The position numbers were made by a program, and so were the translations under genes. DNA of 64,000 nt from Myxococcaceae bacterium. GTDB lineage: Bacteria; Myxococcota; Myxococcia; Myxococcales; Myxococcaceae. The notes under the pieces were generated by a model. It searched no databases. It was not told the DNA's origin and saw only the letters and a program-made list of their open reading frames with translations. Positions 33,617 through 44,400 of this stretch are shown here, one piece after another. The DNA lies in contig JAEUJQ010000056.1 of NCBI GenBank assembly GCA_016793095.1, positions 62,001 through 126,000 of the forward strand. Reading direction: 5' to 3'. The stretch's first letter is position 1. Each line of letters begins with the position of its first letter.

Positions 33617-35347
33617 TCAGTTGCGCGGCGTCGAGTTCCCCGCCACCAGCACCAGCCGCTCCAGGATCGCCCGCAACGACGAGAGCTGCAGCGGCTTGGT
33701 GAGGCACGCGTCCATGCCGGCGGCGAGGCAGGCCTCGAGCTCGCTCGGCAGCGCGCTCGCCGTCAGCGCGACCACCGGCGTGTGCACGGTCGCGTCGCCT
33801 TCGCGCTCACGCAGCCTGCGCGTCGCCTCGAAGCCGTCCATCACCGGCATCTGGCAGTCCATCAAGACGAGGTCGAAGTGCTGGGTCGCGAGCCGCTCGA
33901 GGGCCTGGGCGCCGTCGGGCACGGCCTCGGCGCCAAGTCCCAGTCGGCTGAGCATCGCCAGCGCGACCTGCGCGTTGATGAGGTTGTCGTCCACCACCAG
34001 CACGCGCCCTCCTTGCAGGCGCACGAGGTCGATGCCGCGGGCCGGCGTGGTGAGGGTCTGGTCCTGGGCGACCGCGCACGGCAGCTCGAGGACGAACTCA
34101 CTGCCCATGTCGTCGCTGTGCCGAAGTCGAAGCTGGCCTCCCTGCTGCTGCGCGATGAGCTTCGAGATGGCGAGGCCCAGCCCGGTGCCCTGCTGCTGAT
34201 CGGCGGTCTTCAGCTGCGAGAAGGGCTGGAACAGGCGCTCCCGGTCCTCTGGGCGGATTCCGCGCCCGGAGTCACGCACGGAGATCTGCAGCACCACCCG
34301 GCCATCAGGGAGCGGCGAGCTGCCCGCCCACACGTGAATGTTCCCCCGCTCGGTGAACTTGAGCGCGTTGCCGACGAGGTTGTGCAGCACCTGGCACAAG
34401 CGCACGGGGTCGAGCAGGAGCCGCCGCTCGGCCTCCGCCTCGAAGGCCGAGGTGAGGGACAGGCCACGCGCCTTGACGGTCGGCTCATGCAGGGACAGCA
34501 CCTGCTCGATGAGCTTCTTCGGCACTGCCGGTCGCATGACGAACTCGAGCTTCCCGGCCTCGGCGCGCGAGAGGTCGAGCAGGTCGTTGATGAGCGCGAG
34601 CAGCAGCTCTCCGGAACGGTGGATCGTCTCGACGCGCCCGCGCACAGCGGGCTCCTGGGTCTCGGCGAGGAGCAGCTCGGCGACCCCGAGCACGCCGTTG
34701 AGGGGCGTGCGGATCTCGTGCGAGATGCTGGCGAGGAACTTCGTCTTCGACTGGTTCGCGGCCTCGGCTGCCGCCCGCGCCTCTTCGAGCACCGCGATGG
34801 TGCGCTCACGGCCCCGCTGCAGAATGCCCCCGATGATGCCGATGAGCGGCACCAGTGCCCAGGCCCGGGCGGCGCTCGCGTGAGGCTTGATGTCTGGCGT
34901 CACCAGGTGAGCCTCGAGGCAGAGCACCGAGGCAGCGGCCACGAGCGCGGAGCCAATCGCCCAGGCGTAGCCTGCCCGGGAGCCCGCGAGCGCAGCGACC
35001 AGCACCGGTGGCAGCGCCATCCACGCGACGAAGACGAGGTCACCGGTCGCGAGCACGCCGATCAGGAACCCGACGAGCTGCACCGCGGCGGCGAAGTGGC
35101 CCAGATCTGCGAAGCGGCCCGTGCGCCGGAACAGCAGCACACCGCCCACCGAGACGACGATCGACGACATCGAGACCGAGAGATCCGACCACGCGTCGGC
35201 CGCGAGGTAGAGGACGGAGAAGACGACGCTGATGACGGCCCCGACGGCGCCGACCCAGCCGATGAAGCGCGCGCGGCTTCGATCCTCCTCGGACCCGAAG
35301 CGCTCGATCCGGACGAACTGCTCGATGAGGGCACGGAGGCGTCGCAT
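33617..35347 (-). CDS. Hybrid sensor histidine kinase
   Basis: 576 residues. About six hydrophobic segments in residues 25-185 (FIGWVGAVGAVISVVFSVLYLA, VGFLIGVLATG, WALVPLIGIIGGIL) make an integral-membrane sensor. Then HisKA with SHEIRTPLNGVLG near residue 225, HATPase with NALKFTERG, DSGRGIRPEDRERLF and GTGLGLAISK, then a receiver domain with phospho-accepting Asp in FDLVLMDCQMPVMDGFEATR and Lys in CLTKPLQ. A complete phosphorelay of the ArcB/BarA type without an Hpt domain on the chain, so phosphate must go to a separate Hpt or response regulator. Lies opposite to, and between, the STM4011-STM4013 genes. Confidence 0.92.
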   Translation of the reverse strand: MRRLRALIEQFVRIERFGSEEDRSRARFIGWVGAVGAVISVVFSVLYLAADAWSDLSVSMSSIVVSVGGVLLFRRTGRFADLGHFAAAVQLVGFLIGVLATGDLVFVAWMALPPVLVAALAGSRAGYAWAIGSALVAAASVLCLEAHLVTPDIKPHASAARAWALVPLIGIIGGILQRGRERTIAVLEEARAAAEAANQSKTKFLASISHEIRTPLNGVLGVAELLLAETQEPAVRGRVETIHRSGELLLALINDLLDLSRAEAGKLEFVMRPAVPKKLIEQVLSLHEPTVKARGLSLTSAFEAEAERRLLLDPVRLCQVLHNLVGNALKFTERGNIHVWAGSSPLPDGRVVLQISVRDSGRGIRPEDRERLFQPFSQLKTADQQQGTGLGLAISKLIAQQQGGQLRLRHSDDMGSEFVLELPCAVAQDQTLTTPARGIDLVRLQGGRVLVVDDNLINAQVALAMLSRLGLGAEAVPDGAQALERLATQHFDLVLMDCQMPVMDGFEATRRLREREGDATVHTPVVALTASALPSELEACLAAGMDACLTKPLQLSSLRAILERLVLVAGNSTPRN

Positions 35348-35487
35348 CGTGGAAATGTGTAGCGGGGCTGTTCGCGGCGCGCGCCGGGTCTTGTCAGACC
35401 GTACGCGAGCCGGCTGACCCTGCGCGACCCTGCGCGCGTGTGAGCGTGCATCGACGCGAAGGAGCAGCGGAGTAGGGTGCGGCGGTC
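35348..35487. promoter_or_regulatory. Divergent promoter region, histidine kinase / PAPS synthase
   Basis: 140 bp between the divergent histidine kinase and ATP sulfurylase genes. Contains two GACCCTGCGCG-like direct repeats (around 35418-35440) that may be part of a regulatory site. No core promoter motif recognised. Confidence 0.4.
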
Positions 35488-37155
35488 ATGGTTGACCCTC
35501 ACGGCGGTGTCCTGCAGGAGCGCCTCGTCTCGCAACAGGCGTTCGACGAGAAGGCACGAGGACTTGCGCGAGTCCGCGTCGACGCACGGGTGGTGAACGA
35601 CCTCGAGTTGTTCGCAGTGGGTGCGCTGTCGCCCCTGACGGGCTTCCTCGACGAAGAGGCGTGGAGCTCGGTCGTCGAGCGGCTCCGCCTGCCCGACGGG
35701 ACGGTGTGGCCGCTGCCAGTGACGCTCGCGCTCGAGCACCCACCGCGACCGGGTGAGGCGGTGGTGCTGACGGACGAGGCCGGCCGCGAGCGCGCCATCG
35801 TCACCATCACCTCGCGCTTCGAGCGAGAGCCGCTGCACGAGGCGCAGCAGGTCTACGGCACGCAGGATCACGCGCACCCCGGTGTCGCCGCGCTGCTCTC
35901 CGCTCCGAGGACGCTCGTGGGAGGCCCGGTTGAAGTCGCCCCGCTGCCCCCGGGGCCGTTCGAGGCCTTCCGCCTGACACCGCGCGCGCTGCGCGACGAG
36001 CTGGCCCACCGGGGATGGACGACGGTGGCGGGCTTCCAGACTCGCAACCCGATCCACCGTGCGCACGAGGCGCTGACGAAGGTGGCGCTCGAGGTGTGCG
36101 ACGGCCTGGTGCTGCACCCGCTGGTAGGGGAGACGAAGAAGGACGACGTACCCGCCGCCGCGCGCTTCGAGAGCTACCAGGCCCTCGTGCGTGGCTACTA
36201 CCCACCCTCGCGCACCGTGCTCGCGGCGTTCCCGGCGGCCATGCGCTACGCCGGCCCGAGGGAAGCGCTCTTCCACGTGCTGGTGCGGAAGAACTACGGC
36301 ATCACCCACCTCATCATCGGGCGCGACCACGCGGGCGTCGGCTCGTACTACCCACCCCTCGCCGCGCAGCAGTTGGTGAAGCGGTTCACCTTCGCCGAGC
36401 TTGGCGTGACGCCGCTCACCTTCGACCCGACCTTCTATTGTCGCGCCTGCGGGGCGGTCGCTTCGGAGCGCACCTGCCCGCACCCATCGTCGGCCCACCT
36501 GGCGCTCTCGGGGACCCAGCTGCGAGAGCTCCTCCAGACCGGCCGGCCGATTCCGCCCGAGGTGACGCGACCGGAGATCGCCGCCATCCTGCGAAAGCAC
36601 GTCAACGCCCCTCCGGCTCCGCAGCGGGGCGTGCTGCTCTGGTTCACCGGGCTGTCAGGCGCCGGCAAGTCCACGCTGGCGAAGATGGTCGAGGCCGCGC
36701 TGAAGACCCACCATCGGGTCGAGGTGCTCGACGGCGACGAGATCCGCGCGACGCTCTCGAAGGGCCTGGGCTTCTCGAGAGAGGACCGCGACACGAACAT
36801 CCGACGCATCGGCATGGTGGGGCGCCTGCTGGCGCGCAACGGCGTGGTGGCGATCGGCGCAGCCATCAGCCCGTACGCCGCGACGAGGGACGAGGTGCGG
36901 GCGGCGGCTGCTGCCGACGGCGTGGCCTTCGTCGAGGTGCACCTGCACGCGCCGATGGAGGCGCTCCTCGCGCGCGACGAGAAGGGGCTGTACCGCAGAG
37001 CCCTCGCCGGTGAGCTCGCGCACTTCACCGGGGTGAGTGATCCCTACGAGGCGCCGGTGTCACCAGAGCTGTCGCTCGACACCGCCCGGGACGACGCCGC
37101 GACGTGCGCGCGCCGCATCCTCGAGGTCCTCGCCCGCTTCGGGGTCGTCCCGTGA
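35488..37155 (+). CDS. sat-cysC: Bifunctional ATP sulfurylase / APS kinase (PAPS synthase)
   Basis: 555 residues. N-terminal ATP sulfurylase (about 1-375): PUA-like part, then the nucleotide motif [12 protein letters not shown] near residue 184, [13 protein letters not shown], and Cys/His residues CRAC...CPHP near 320 that may bind zinc. C-terminal APS kinase (about 385-545): P-loop [32 protein letters not shown], and [14 protein letters not shown]. Both active sites look complete, so the enzyme makes PAPS from sulfate. The stop overlaps the STM4013-family gene start (GTGA), suggesting PAPS supply is coupled to that pathway. No sulfotransferase or reductive sulfur gene is adjacent. Confidence 0.93.
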   Translation: MVDPHGGVLQERLVSQQAFDEKARGLARVRVDARVVNDLELFAVGALSPLTGFLDEEAWSSVVERLRLPDGTVWPLPVTLALEHPPRPGEAVVLTDEAGRERAIVTITSRFEREPLHEAQQVYGTQDHAHPGVAALLSAPRTLVGGPVEVAPLPPGPFEAFRLTPRALRDELAHRGWTTVAGFQTRNPIHRAHEALTKVALEVCDGLVLHPLVGETKKDDVPAAARFESYQALVRGYYPPSRTVLAAFPAAMRYAGPREALFHVLVRKNYGITHLIIGRDHAGVGSYYPPLAAQQLVKRFTFAELGVTPLTFDPTFYCRACGAVASERTCPHPSSAHLALSGTQLRELLQTGRPIPPEVTRPEIAAILRKHVNAPPAPQRGVLLWFTGLSGAGKSTLAKMVEAALKTHHRVEVLDGDEIRATLSKGLGFSREDRDTNIRRIGMVGRLLARNGVVAIGAAISPYAATRDEVRAAAAADGVAFVEVHLHAPMEALLARDEKGLYRRALAGELAHFTGVSDPYEAPVSPELSLDTARDDAATCARRILEVLARFGVVP

Positions 37156-37946
37156 ACATGAACGAGGTGGTGGGCTCGCACGACGTGCTGTTCCTGGTGC
37201 TCGATACGCTCCGCTACGACGTCGCCGTCGAGGAGTGGAGCGCGGGGCGGACGCCGAACCTCGCGCGCGCCCTGCCCCCGACCGGGTGGGAGAAGCGCCA
37301 TACGCCGGGCAGCTTCACCCTGGCCGCGCACCAGGCGTTCTTCGCGGGCTTCCTGCCGACGCCTGCCAGCCCGGGCCGGCACCCGCGGCCCTTCGCGATC
37401 CGCTTCGGCGGCAGCGAGACGACGACGCCCGAGACGTGTGTGTTCGACGCGCCCGACCTCGTCCGGGGCTTCGCGTCGCGTGGGTACCGCACCGTCTGCA
37501 TCGGCGGGGTGGGCTTCTTCAACCCCGAGAACCCGCTGGGGCGCGTCCTGCCCGGGTACTTCGACGAGGCGCACTACCGCGTCGAGACCGGCGTCATAGA
37601 CGCGCGCTCGACCGAGCACCAGGTGCGGCTCGCGTGCGAGCGCCTCGCCGCGGTGAAGGAGCGGGTGTTCCTCTTCATCAACGTCTCGGCGCTGCACCAG
37701 CCCAATCGGCACTACCTGCCCGGTGCGACGGAGGACTCGAGAGCGAGCCACGCCGCAGCCTTGAGGTACGTCGACTCACAGCTCCCGCCGCTCTTCTCGG
37801 CGCTCGCAGCGCGCGGCCCCACCTTCGCGCTCCTCGGGTCCGATCACGGCACCTGCTACGGCGATGACGGGTACGTCGGGCACCGCCTCGCCCACCCGGC
37901 CGTGTGGACGGTGCCCTGGGCCGAGGTGCTGCTCCCGGCCGCGTGA
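37152..37946 (+). CDS. STM4013-family hydrolase (alkaline phosphatase superfamily)
   Basis: 264 residues from a GTG overlapping the PAPS synthase stop (an ATG two codons on is the alternative). Superfamily metal ligands and nucleophile: LDTLRYDVA near residue 20, Thr nucleophile in [17 protein letters not shown], and [18 protein letters not shown] at the end. The sulfatase formylglycine motif (C/SxPxR) is absent; the Thr nucleophile is rather like phosphatases or phosphotransferases. STM4013/SEN3800-type proteins normally accompany STM4011 and STM4012, here located 4 kb upstream, so this is a rearranged version of that locus. No signal peptide. Confidence 0.87.
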   Translation: MNMNEVVGSHDVLFLVLDTLRYDVAVEEWSAGRTPNLARALPPTGWEKRHTPGSFTLAAHQAFFAGFLPTPASPGRHPRPFAIRFGGSETTTPETCVFDAPDLVRGFASRGYRTVCIGGVGFFNPENPLGRVLPGYFDEAHYRVETGVIDARSTEHQVRLACERLAAVKERVFLFINVSALHQPNRHYLPGATEDSRASHAAALRYVDSQLPPLFSALAARGPTFALLGSDHGTCYGDDGYVGHRLAHPAVWTVPWAEVLLPAA

Positions 37947-37947
37947 G

Positions 37948-38184
37948 TCACTTCGAGGTCGGCTTCGGCGTCTTCGTGGTGCCGCTGCCCCGCGTGCCGA
38001 GCGTGCCCGTACCGAGGCCACCCGTGCCGACGCTCCCGACGGTCCCGAGGGTTCCGCTGCCGGTGCCGCGCACGACCGTGGCGGACTTCGGCTGGTCCTT
38101 CGGTGCGGACGTCGGCTGGGGCGTTGGCGCTCCGGCGAAGGTGACGAACGAGACGGCGCAGAGGACGGCAGACAATCGCTTCAT
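37948..38184 (-). CDS. Small exported Thr/Gly-repeat protein
   Basis: 78 residues: [19 protein letters not shown] signal peptide, a Pro/Lys stretch, then [28 protein letters not shown], a low-complexity Gly/Thr region, ending TPKPTSK. GGGAG ribosome binding site before the ATG supports the start. No family recognised; likely surface or matrix-associated. Stops 1 bp from the STM4013 stop on the other strand. Confidence 0.7.
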   Translation of the reverse strand: MKRLSAVLCAVSFVTFAGAPTPQPTSAPKDQPKSATVVRGTGSGTLGTVGSVGTGGLGTGTLGTRGSGTTKTPKPTSK

Positions 38185-38559
38185 GTGAGGCTCCCTGTGG
38201 GTGTGAGCCCGCGCGGAAGTGCGGGGCCGGACTGGTCCAGCGTGCCCCGTGCCAACGCCGGCACGCCTCGCAGCCGCGCGGGATGTGAGGCCCGCTTCGC
38301 GAGCGCCAGGGCCGGCCACGTGGCGAGACGGCGACGAGGCGAGCACTCCGGGTCACGTGGCGCTCGGACCTCGTGGCGCGGGAGCCGGGACTGCGTCGAG
38401 CTCCAGACCACCGTGCGCCCGACGGCGACGGGCGTTCAGGCAGCGACCCTGACGCGCCGCTCGAAGACGGAGCGCTCCACGAGACGGAGAAGGCAGAGCG
38501 CGCACTCGCGCAGGACGCGGCGCGCTCCGTCGGACCGTGGTCGCAGGTCGTCAGGAGGT
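38185..38559. other. 375-bp intergenic region
   Basis: Between the small Thr/Gly protein start and the acyl-CoA dehydrogenase stop. Holds the promoter of the small gene. A CGTGCC-N6-GGCACG inverted repeat lies at 38248-38265 and could be an operator or hairpin. No convincing gene seen. Confidence 0.4.
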
Positions 38560-40332
<1,773 letters not shown>

Positions 40333-40411
40333 GACGGCCCCCGCGTAGCAGCTTCCCCCGCCGACGTGGCAGGGTGGCGACGGTGACCGCGTGCCCTGGA
40401 TCATCGACCGC

Positions 40412-41254
40412 ATGAGAACGGTCCTCGCCCTCGTGGTGGTGACCGCGTGCGCTCCGTCGGCGCGCGTGCGCGAGGTGAGCGGCCAGGCCAGCGCGTCGAG
40501 CTGCACGGCCGCCAGCGACAGCGTCACGTGCACCCACCGCACCTTCCAGCTCCCGGTCGCGGCGGTCGGGCAGTCGCGGGTCGTGCACGTGGGGCTCCCG
40601 GGCGGAGACCCGCCGGCGAGCGGGTGGCCCTGTGTCGTCCTCTTCCAGGGGTCGCTCTTCAGCGCGGAGCGCACCTGGAGCGCGACGCGGGCCGACGCCT
40701 TCGGGGCCTTCTGGCAGACGGCGACGGTCGCGGCCCTGCTCGACGCGGGCTTCGCGGTGGTGACGCCCGAGGTGCGCCTCTTCGGCACCACCGCCTGGGA
40801 CACGAACCTGCCGCAGTGGTCGGCGAGGTGGAGCGAGGCGCCGGATCGTCACCTGCTGGTGGCCCTGCTCGACGCCGTCGGCGCGGGCGAGCTGGGGCCG
40901 CTCGACCCGCGGCGCATGTACGCGGGCGGCCTCTCGAGCGGCGGCTACATGACGAGCCGCATGGCGCTGTCGTACCCTGGCCGGTTCAGGGCGCTGGCCA
41001 TCCACTCGGCGTCGTGGGCGACCTGCGGTGGCCCGCTGTGCGTGCTGCCTGATGCGCTGCCGGCCGATCACCCCCCGACGCTGTTCCTCCACGGCGAGCG
41101 GGACGCGGTGGTGCCCATCGGCACCATGCGCGTGTACGAGGAGCGGCTCCGAGGCCAGGGCGTGGACGTCGACGTGGTGACCGCGCCGGACAAGGGACAC
41201 GAGTGGCTGGAGGCAGCGGCGGGCGCGATGCCGTCGTTCTTCCGCGCGCGGTGA
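40412..41254 (+). CDS. Esterase / PHB-depolymerase-like lipoprotein
   Basis: 280 residues. MRTVLALVVVTACAP is a lipoprotein signal (lipobox VTAC). Alpha/beta-hydrolase with nucleophile GLSSGGYMTSRM near residue 180, Asp in LHGERDAVVPIG and His in KGHEWLEAA: a complete triad. Resembles polyhydroxybutyrate-depolymerase / dienelactone-hydrolase relatives that cut esters of polymers or side chains. ATG 40412 is preferred because it gives the signal; a Met 7 codons upstream would also be in frame. Secreted to the envelope. Confidence 0.85.
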   Translation: MRTVLALVVVTACAPSARVREVSGQASASSCTAASDSVTCTHRTFQLPVAAVGQSRVVHVGLPGGDPPASGWPCVVLFQGSLFSAERTWSATRADAFGAFWQTATVAALLDAGFAVVTPEVRLFGTTAWDTNLPQWSARWSEAPDRHLLVALLDAVGAGELGPLDPRRMYAGGLSSGGYMTSRMALSYPGRFRALAIHSASWATCGGPLCVLPDALPADHPPTLFLHGERDAVVPIGTMRVYEERLRGQGVDVDVVTAPDKGHEWLEAAAGAMPSFFRAR

Positions 41255-41281
41255 GCGGCTGCGTGCGATGACGAAGAGCGG

Positions 41282-42085
41282 ATGAGTGTTCGCGCGATCC
41301 CCACGCTGCTGAAGGTCGGCTTCGCCGAGGCCGCGGCCTATCGCGCCGAGATGGTGGTGTGGGTGCTGTCCACCACCATGCCCCTGGTGATGATGCTGCT
41401 GTGGACCAGCATCGCCGAGGTCTCGCCGGTGCAGGGAGCGGCGGGGGCTCAGTGGGGCAGCAGCGCCTTCGTCGGCTACTTCCTGTGTGTCTTCATCGTG
41501 CGTCAGCTCGTGTCGGCCTGGGCGGCGTGGGAGATCAACTACGAGGTGCGGCAGGGCACGCTCGCGCTGAGGCTGCTGCGCCCGCTGCACCCGCTCATCC
41601 ACTACGCCTGCTCGAACCTCGCCTACCTGCCGCTGCGCACGCTGGTGACGCTGCCGGTCGCCATCTTCCTCGTCGTGACGCACCGCGAGGCCCTCTCAGG
41701 TGACTGGCGCCACTGGCTGCTGTTCCCCGTCGCCGTGCTGGGCGCGTGGCTCATCAACTTCCTCGTGAACGTCTCGGCTGGTGCGCTCGCGTTCACCGTC
41801 GAGAGCTCGCTGCGGGTGATGGACCTCTGGCTCGCCCTCTTCTTCGTCTTCTCCGGGTACCTCGTGCCGCTCGAGTTCTTCCCGGCGTGGCTGCGCGAGG
41901 TGGCCGACTGGCTGCCGTGGCGGTACGTGCTGGCGCTGCCCGTCGAGCTGATGACCGGGCGGGCGCCCTTCGAGGTCGCGCTGGGGCTCCTCGCGCGGCA
42001 GCTCGCGTGGGTGCTGGGGCTGGGGACGGTGGCCGCGGTGCTCTGGGGTCGCGGGGTGACGAAGTTCCAGGCGTTCGGTGGGTGA
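41282..42085 (+). CDS. ABC-2 type permease (COG4587-like)
   Basis: 267 residues with about six transmembrane segments and the conserved WEINYEVRQGTLALRLLRPLHPLIHY cytoplasmic block and NFLVNVSAGALAFTVESSLRV, typical for ABC-2 permeases of the NatB-like type. Overlaps or abuts the next permease gene, so the two make a heteromeric channel. The ATPase subunit is not in the adjacent genes, which is unusual. Substrate unknown. Confidence 0.88.
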   Translation: MSVRAIPTLLKVGFAEAAAYRAEMVVWVLSTTMPLVMMLLWTSIAEVSPVQGAAGAQWGSSAFVGYFLCVFIVRQLVSAWAAWEINYEVRQGTLALRLLRPLHPLIHYACSNLAYLPLRTLVTLPVAIFLVVTHREALSGDWRHWLLFPVAVLGAWLINFLVNVSAGALAFTVESSLRVMDLWLALFFVFSGYLVPLEFFPAWLREVADWLPWRYVLALPVELMTGRAPFEVALGLLARQLAWVLGLGTVAAVLWGRGVTKFQAFGG

Positions 42086-42089
42086 GGCG

Positions 42090-42884
42090 ATGCGTCGCGC
42101 GTGGGAGCTCCTGAAGGTGCAGCTCAAGGCCTCAGCGCTGCTCGCGCTGCAGTACCGCCTCGACTTCGCGCTCGATCTCGTCATCGGCCTCTTCTGGACC
42201 GTGTCGGCGGTGCTGCCGCTCTTCATCGTGTACGGCGGCACCGCGAAGCAGGGCGTGCCGGGCTGGGCCTTCGGCGAGACCCTGGTCGTGGTGGCGTGCT
42301 TCATCACCCTGCAGGCGGTCATCGACGGGGCCATCTCTCCGTCGCTCACGTCGGTGCTCGACCACGTGCGGAAGGGCACCTTCGACTTCGTGTTGCTGAA
42401 GCCCCATGACGCGCAGCTGCTCGTCTCGACGGCGCGGTTCCAGTTCTGGCGGGCGGCGGGACTCGTACACGCGGCGATCGTCTTCGGCCTGGCGTTCCGC
42501 GAGCTGGGGCGGGGCCCCACGACCACGGGCGTCGTGACGGCGGCGGTCCTGCTGCTGATGGCGACCGCGCTGCTGTACTCGCTGTGGCTCCTCATCGTCA
42601 GCGTCAGCTTCTTCGCGGTGAAGGTGGACAACCTGAGCAACCTCTTCGCCAGCCTCTTCGACGCCGCGCGGTGGCCGAAGACCGTCTTCCGGGGCGTCTT
42701 CCGCGTCGTCTTCACCTTCGTCATTCCGCTGGTGGTGATGACGACGTTCCCGGCCGAGGCGCTGCTGGGCCGGCTGTCCTGGGCCTCGTTGCTGGGTGCG
42801 ATCGCGGGCACCCTGGCGTTCGTGCTGGCCGCGCGGCTCGTCTGGCTCCTCAGCCTGCGACGCTACACCTCGGCGGGCGGCTGA
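42090..42884 (+). CDS. ABC-2 type permease (COG3694-like)
   Basis: 264 residues with about six transmembrane helices and the motif HVRKGTFDFVLLKPHDAQLLVS. Partner of the preceding permease. A GTG at 42078 (8-nt overlap with the upstream stop) is the alternative start; ATG 42090 follows GGTGAGG closely. No ATPase gene is adjacent. Nineteen bp separates the stop from the convergent DsbD-like gene. Confidence 0.86.
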   Translation: MRRAWELLKVQLKASALLALQYRLDFALDLVIGLFWTVSAVLPLFIVYGGTAKQGVPGWAFGETLVVVACFITLQAVIDGAISPSLTSVLDHVRKGTFDFVLLKPHDAQLLVSTARFQFWRAAGLVHAAIVFGLAFRELGRGPTTTGVVTAAVLLLMATALLYSLWLLIVSVSFFAVKVDNLSNLFASLFDAARWPKTVFRGVFRVVFTFVIPLVVMTTFPAEALLGRLSWASLLGAIAGTLAFVLAARLVWLLSLRRYTSAGG

Positions 42885-42902
42885 CGTGCCGGTGCAGTGG
42901 CT

Positions 42903-44090
42903 TCACCCGAGCACCGCGAGCCACCCCGGCTTGAAGAGCAGCACCAGCGCCAGCGCGAGCATGACGATCCCCGAGATGAGCTTGAGCCAGCGGCCCTCGC
43001 GCTCCTGCAGCCTCCGCCGGCTGAGCGTCGCGACCGCGATGCCCACCATGAGGCTGTCGTCCACGATGTAGGCGAGGTTGTAGAGCGCGAGGTACCCGTA
43101 GTTCTGCCACGCCGGCAGGTGCTGTGAGGTGAGCACGTGGCTGTAGACGGCCGGGAAGCCAGCGGTGCACAGCAGCTCGACGAAGTTCACCAGCACCGCG
43201 AGCACGGCCGCTCCCGCGAGCGCGGCGAGCAGCCCCGGCGCGTGGAGGATGTCTCTCACCCTCGCCGCGATGCCCGCCTGCGCGCGCTCGGAGATGGTGA
43301 GGGAGGGACCCCGCTTGAAGGCGACGAACTCCTTCACGTTGAGCGCTCCCATCACCACCGCGAGTCCACCCAACACCAGCTGCACCGCGCGCGACAGGCC
43401 GACGAGGAGGAAGACGTTCAGCCAGGCAGCCATGAAGGCGAAGTACACCACGCCGCTCACCAGCACGAAGACGCCCGCCACCAACGCCATGCGTGACCGG
43501 CTCTTCAGGTTGACCAGCAACGACAGCAGGAACAGCAGCACCCACATCGCGCACGGGTTGAAGCCGTCGAGCAGGCCCACCACGATCGTGAAGAGCGGCA
43601 ACCCGAAGTCCTTCACCCGCACGGCGCCGAGCACGGGCAGGCTGACGGTGTCGCCCTCACACGCGGCCTGCGCTTCGGGCTGGCAGAGGGGCGTGGCGTC
43701 GGCCCCGGCGGTCGGAGCGCCGTCGAGCAGCTGGCGAAGGCGCGCGCCCGTCGTCTCGGCGCGGTCAAAGCCGAAGAGCAGGGTGCCCTGGCGTTCATCT
43801 CCCACGAGAATCGCCGGGACGCCCGCCACGCTGACACTCCGCGCCGCTGCGAGCGCCTGGAGTCGATCGCGCGCGGTGGCGTCCTCGTCGATGGCCCACT
43901 CCTGAACGACGAGGGCAGGACGCTCCTGACGAAGCTGCGTCACGAAGGCGTGCGCGTCGAGACAGTGCGGGCAACCAGCGCGTCCGAACAGCTCGAGATC
44001 AGCTGCGAGCGCTCGGCTCGGCTGAGCCAGTACCCCGACCAGGACGCAGCCGACGAGCCCGCCTCGCATGGCTCGACTCGTAGCAACCAT
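42903..44090 (-). CDS. Glutaredoxin / DsbD-like membrane oxidoreductase
   Basis: 395 residues. Signal peptide (GGLVGCVLVGVLAQPSRALAA) then a periplasmic thioredoxin-fold domain with redox motif CPHC in LFGRAGCPHCLDAH. From about residue 165 there are seven or eight transmembrane segments with FNPCAMWVLLFLLSLL and a second Cys in VELLCTAGFPAVYSHV, the two membrane cysteines expected for a DsbD/CcdA-type thiol electron carrier. It may move electrons across the membrane to periplasmic thiols, for example for cytochrome c maturation. AGGAAGG before the ATG at 44090 fixes the start. Confidence 0.88.
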   Translation of the reverse strand: MVATSRAMRGGLVGCVLVGVLAQPSRALAADLELFGRAGCPHCLDAHAFVTQLRQERPALVVQEWAIDEDATARDRLQALAAARSVSVAGVPAILVGDERQGTLLFGFDRAETTGARLRQLLDGAPTAGADATPLCQPEAQAACEGDTVSLPVLGAVRVKDFGLPLFTIVVGLLDGFNPCAMWVLLFLLSLLVNLKSRSRMALVAGVFVLVSGVVYFAFMAAWLNVFLLVGLSRAVQLVLGGLAVVMGALNVKEFVAFKRGPSLTISERAQAGIAARVRDILHAPGLLAALAGAAVLAVLVNFVELLCTAGFPAVYSHVLTSQHLPAWQNYGYLALYNLAYIVDDSLMVGIAVATLSRRRLQEREGRWLKLISGIVMLALALVLLFKPGWLAVLG

Positions 44091-44179
44091 CGTGCCTTCC
44101 TGGTCTCCGGCGAGACGCGCGAGGCACGCGTGCAAAGTCTTCGCGGTGAGGGCGACCGGGCGATGGCTGCTCGGCCGCC

Positions 44180-44400
44180 GTCACAAGCGTTGAGCTCGAG
44201 CGAGAAGTCGGCAGGCCGGCCAGGCAGCCCGGCTCCTCGGCGTCAGAAGCGTTGAGCTCGAGCCAGAAGCCACCACGTGACGGCGGAGCCGCCCGGCTCC
44301 CCGGCGTCAGAGGCGTTGAGCTCGAGCCCGAAGTCAGCGCGTGACGTCGGAGCCGCGCGGCTCGCCGGTGTCACCTCAGAAGCCGGCGCTGAGCTCGAGC
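44180..44400. repeat. Tandem copies of the TonB receptor 3' end (4 copies, ~62-73 bp)
   Basis: The core TGAGCTCGAG occurs at 44191, 44253, 44317 and 44390 (the last, with CTGAGCTCGAGCCAGAA, is the coding 3' end of the receptor). Read on the minus strand the copies look like the terminal codons FWLEL plus a stop-like TTCTGA, with small deletions that break frame. A non-coding array behind the gene stop. Confidence 0.8.

Noticed and set aside
37152-37946. Classical sulfatase
   Set aside because: No C/SxPxR formylglycine motif; the nucleophile position is Thr, so a phosphatase-type member is more likely.
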